Below, one piece after another: positions 61,391 through 64,000 of a stretch of DNA of 64,000 bases. A program made the translations under genes and the position numbers. Location: assembly GCF_050624435.1 (NCBI RefSeq), contig NC_134537.1, positions 9,048,584-9,112,583 on the forward strand. The letters run 5' to 3'. Below the pieces are notes generated by a model, which had not been told where the DNA came from, ran no database searches, and worked only from the letters and a program-made list of their open reading frames with translations. Positions within the stretch are counted from its first letter, which is position 1. Each line of letters opens with the position of its first letter. Source of the stretch: Tenrec ecaudatus (taxonomy: Eukaryota; Chordata; Mammalia; Afrosoricida; Tenrecidae).

Positions 61391-61589
61391 CTCAACCCGA
61401 AGGAGGGGATTGTAGTTGAATTACTTCTGAGATGGACCAGCTGACGCGACCTTCAAGGGACATTCCGTCTGAGGATTGCTTTTTGCTGCAATTGTTTCTG
61501 ACCTCTGACCAGCTGTACTGGCTCAACTCTAAATTACACACGTGGTCGGAACGGTTTCTTACCTGCCTACACGAGAACCAACACATGAG

Positions 61590-61840
61590 TCATCATGACT
61601 AGGGGTGCTGTGTGCAGGTTTGGGTTGGCACTACTCACCCCGCCCTTTTTAGCGGGGAGCTGCTGTTAATTTCCTGAGGGATCTGGAGTGAGAAATCCCC
61701 GCCCAACCCTCTGGTGTCTTCTTCGTAGAAATATGAGACTTTCTACTCCCGCCTTTTGGAAACCCATGGGTGCAGCCCGACACTGTCCTATGGGGTCACT
61801 ATGAGTCAGAATCCATTCGAGGGCGGTGGGTTTTCTGAAT
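61590..61840 (+). repeat. AfroSINE (+)
   Basis: ACTAGGGGTGCTGTGTGCAG head, ATGAGACTTTCTACTCCCGC body, GGTCACTATGAGTCAGAATC tail. In ULK4 intron 3. Confidence 0.8.
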
Positions 61841-62037
61841 TGGCTCCTTCACGGTGAGTCTTGGCCCTCACCCAGCAAGCAGTGTCACTCCTGGACAGAG
61901 ACTTCTGAGTTGGTGTTTGGGCCGACGTGATCATCCCCGGGGTGTGTCTTGTGCCAGACTGCCAGGTGTACTGACTGCTGCTGTGTCAGGGCTCAGTGCC
62001 TGCCAGCAGGGAACCTGGAGGAGGCGCGGGGTGCTGA

Positions 62038-62289
<252 letters not shown>

Positions 62290-62611
62290 TGACATTTAGA
62301 GCTAGTTGTGGTGGTGAGCGTCATGAAACTTGAAACTACGTGGCACTCTGTTTGAGCACCCTATTTGGCTCCCTTTCAGGTCTCCTGAGTCATTGGTTGC
62401 TCTTGCTGCTGAAGTTTGGTCAGTGACACAGGATCCTCTTAGGTCTTACAATGCACAATACAGTTAGTTAGGAGCCACTGTCTCAGGTTGTCATTGGCAG
62501 TTCTTGGGCCACGTCCTGTGATTCCCGATGTCATGGGTCATACGCTTCCTCTCTTGAAGGTTACTGTCCCTGACTAAATGTGTGCAGTAGCGTCACGAAG
62601 ACCAACTTAGT

Positions 62612-62766
62612 TTCTGAGTTGCAGTCACTGCTGACACTTAGAAGCGGTGTGCCTGGATTTTCTTGTCTGTGAAATGGGCAGGGATGTTTTCAGCGTTGTT
62701 GTGAGAGTTAAACATTGGATGAAGGTGGCAGATGCAGGATACTCTCTTAATAGTTCCTGTGTTCCA
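62612..62766 (-). repeat. MIR SINE (antisense)
   Basis: TTTTCTTGTCTGTGAAATGG, GTTGTTGTGAGAGTTAAACA and the following stretch are the antisense of MIR. In the intron after exon 3. Confidence 0.8.
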
Positions 62767-63455
62767 AATCAGCGATGCCAATTAATTTCCAACGTCCGTA
62801 TTTTAGCGAGATTCCTGGGGTGAGTTTTTATTTCTTTCCCTTTGTTCTCGGACGCTCAATGTCACGAGATGTTGAGCATTTGCCTGCTTACACTCGTAAG
62901 TCAACTGTGTGATATTACTGATCCCCCCCCAAGCCCTAGGAAAACCCTAGTTAGTAAGTGGAAGTTCTTGTTTGAAATGTCCGTGCTCAGGCCTGCTTTA
63001 AGTTGATGGTGCAATGGTAGCCCTTTCCCATTTGGTCCAAATGAAACCTGTGAAGAAACATGGCTTCCGCGGACAGTGGCTCTGCGCCGTTCTTAATCCC
63101 CACTGTTGACTTTGGCGTTTCCTTAGCGCCGTGGACTGCGCGTTTGCCCTGCAAAGGGCCAGAGAGCAAACACCGAGCTTTCCTGAGTCTCGTTGCAACG
63201 GAAGCGTGTAACCGCCGGCATGCTGGAAGCACCCGTGGGTGCCACATGAACACGCTGTGGCCGTGCTCCAGCACAAGTCTATTTATAGACGCCGAGATCT
63301 GAACGGCGTCAGGGTTTTACACGCGAAGAAGCGTTACTTTCCCATTCATTGCATTGCAGCCATTCGGGAGGTAAAATCCATTCTTAGCTCACCGCTGTAC
63401 AGAAACCGGCGGTGGCTCAGACTTGGCGCAGCACCTCAGGTTTGCTGTGTGGGCC
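62767..63455. other. ULK4 intron, unassigned
   Basis: 0.7 kb without recognised exon or repeat. Confidence 0.4.
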
Positions 63456-63461
63456 TTGTCT

Positions 63462-63990
63462 CAGGAGCCCTGGTGGCGCGGTAGTTGAGTGCTCATCTGC
63501 TACGTGCAAGGTCGGCCGCCCAAACCTAGGCAGAGCTGAGAGGAAGAGCTTCGCAAAGATTCTAAAACAGAGAGAGCAGCCTCCCTGCCACAGGGTCGAT
63601 TCTGCCTCACAGCGGCCCCCTAGAACACACAGGGTAGGACTGCCTCCCAGGGGTTCCGGAGGTTGTAGATCTTTCAGGAGCAGAAAGCCTCACGTCTCTC
63701 CTGGGCAGTGGCTGGTGGGTTCAAAGGACCGACCTGGAAGTGAACAGCTCCTTGTGCCACCCACTCTGCCACCCACTGGGGCTGCTTCTGAAAAGATTCC
63801 ACCCACACCAATCCAAACGCCCTGCCAGGGAGTGGATGTCAGTCCATAGGCACCCTGTCAGGGTCCTTGCGAAGACAGAGCCGCACTCCCCTCTGGGTTT
63901 CTGAGTCTGGGGTCTCATCTTTCTCCCTCCGACTGCGAAGGATACCGCCTAGGAAACCCTATGGGCCAGTGTGCTCTGTCTTAGGGGCTT
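63462..63990. repeat. AfroSINE pieces in both orientations
   Basis: A sense head at 63462-63560 (AGGAGCCCTGGTGGCGCGGT, GCAAGGTCGGCCGCCCAAAC) is followed by antisense material (CTCCCTGCCACAGGGTCGAT and onward). Runs nearly to the window edge. Confidence 0.75.
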
Positions 63991-64000
63991 GGTGGAGCCA

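Overview
This window is eukaryotic nuclear DNA from a placental mammal. The repeats point to an afrotherian and, within that group, to a tenrec such as Echinops telfairi. Two signals support this together. The first is many tRNA-derived SINEs of the AfroSINE type. The second is at least six copies of the hAT transposon SPIN, which among well-studied afrotherians is known from tenrec; three copies keep near-perfect 8-bp target duplications. The species call is inference from repeat content.

The only gene I can prove is the 5' end of ULK4 on the + strand. A CpG-island promoter with two CCAAT boxes lies at about 52.55-53.5 kb. A probable non-coding first exon ends at a splice donor at 52855/52856. 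Three coding exons follow at 57197-57334, 59647-59746 and 62078-62217. They splice in phase into the first 126 residues of the ULK4 pseudokinase domain, and the gene runs off the right edge. A second CpG island at about 13.08-14.08 kb holds a consensus splice donor on the - strand. Human TRAK1 lies head-to-head with ULK4, so this is best read as a - strand promoter and first exon, probably of TRAK1. On that reading 1-13 kb is TRAK1 intron and 14-52.5 kb is the intergenic gap.

Most of the rest is layered transposable-element debris: L2, MIR and MLT1 (old); L1 pieces; RTE/BovB-like LINE fragments in both orientations; an abundant LINE 3'-end family ending in AATAAAATGAT; AfroSINEs; three groups of ERVL-like LTRs (called A, B and C here), several with exact 5-bp target duplications; one different solo ERV LTR with an exact 6-bp duplication; and SPIN. 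Microsatellites are common. Insertions into other insertions give relative ages, for example an LTR inside an AfroSINE in ULK4 intron 3.

I found no tRNA, rRNA, CRISPR or operon-like structure, and no convincing new protein-coding system. The most useful leads are the putative - strand promoter/exon, an out-of-frame upstream ORF overlapping the ULK4 start, the dated repeat insertions, a 26-bp perfect palindrome created inside an LTR, and a perfect 56-bp tandem duplication.
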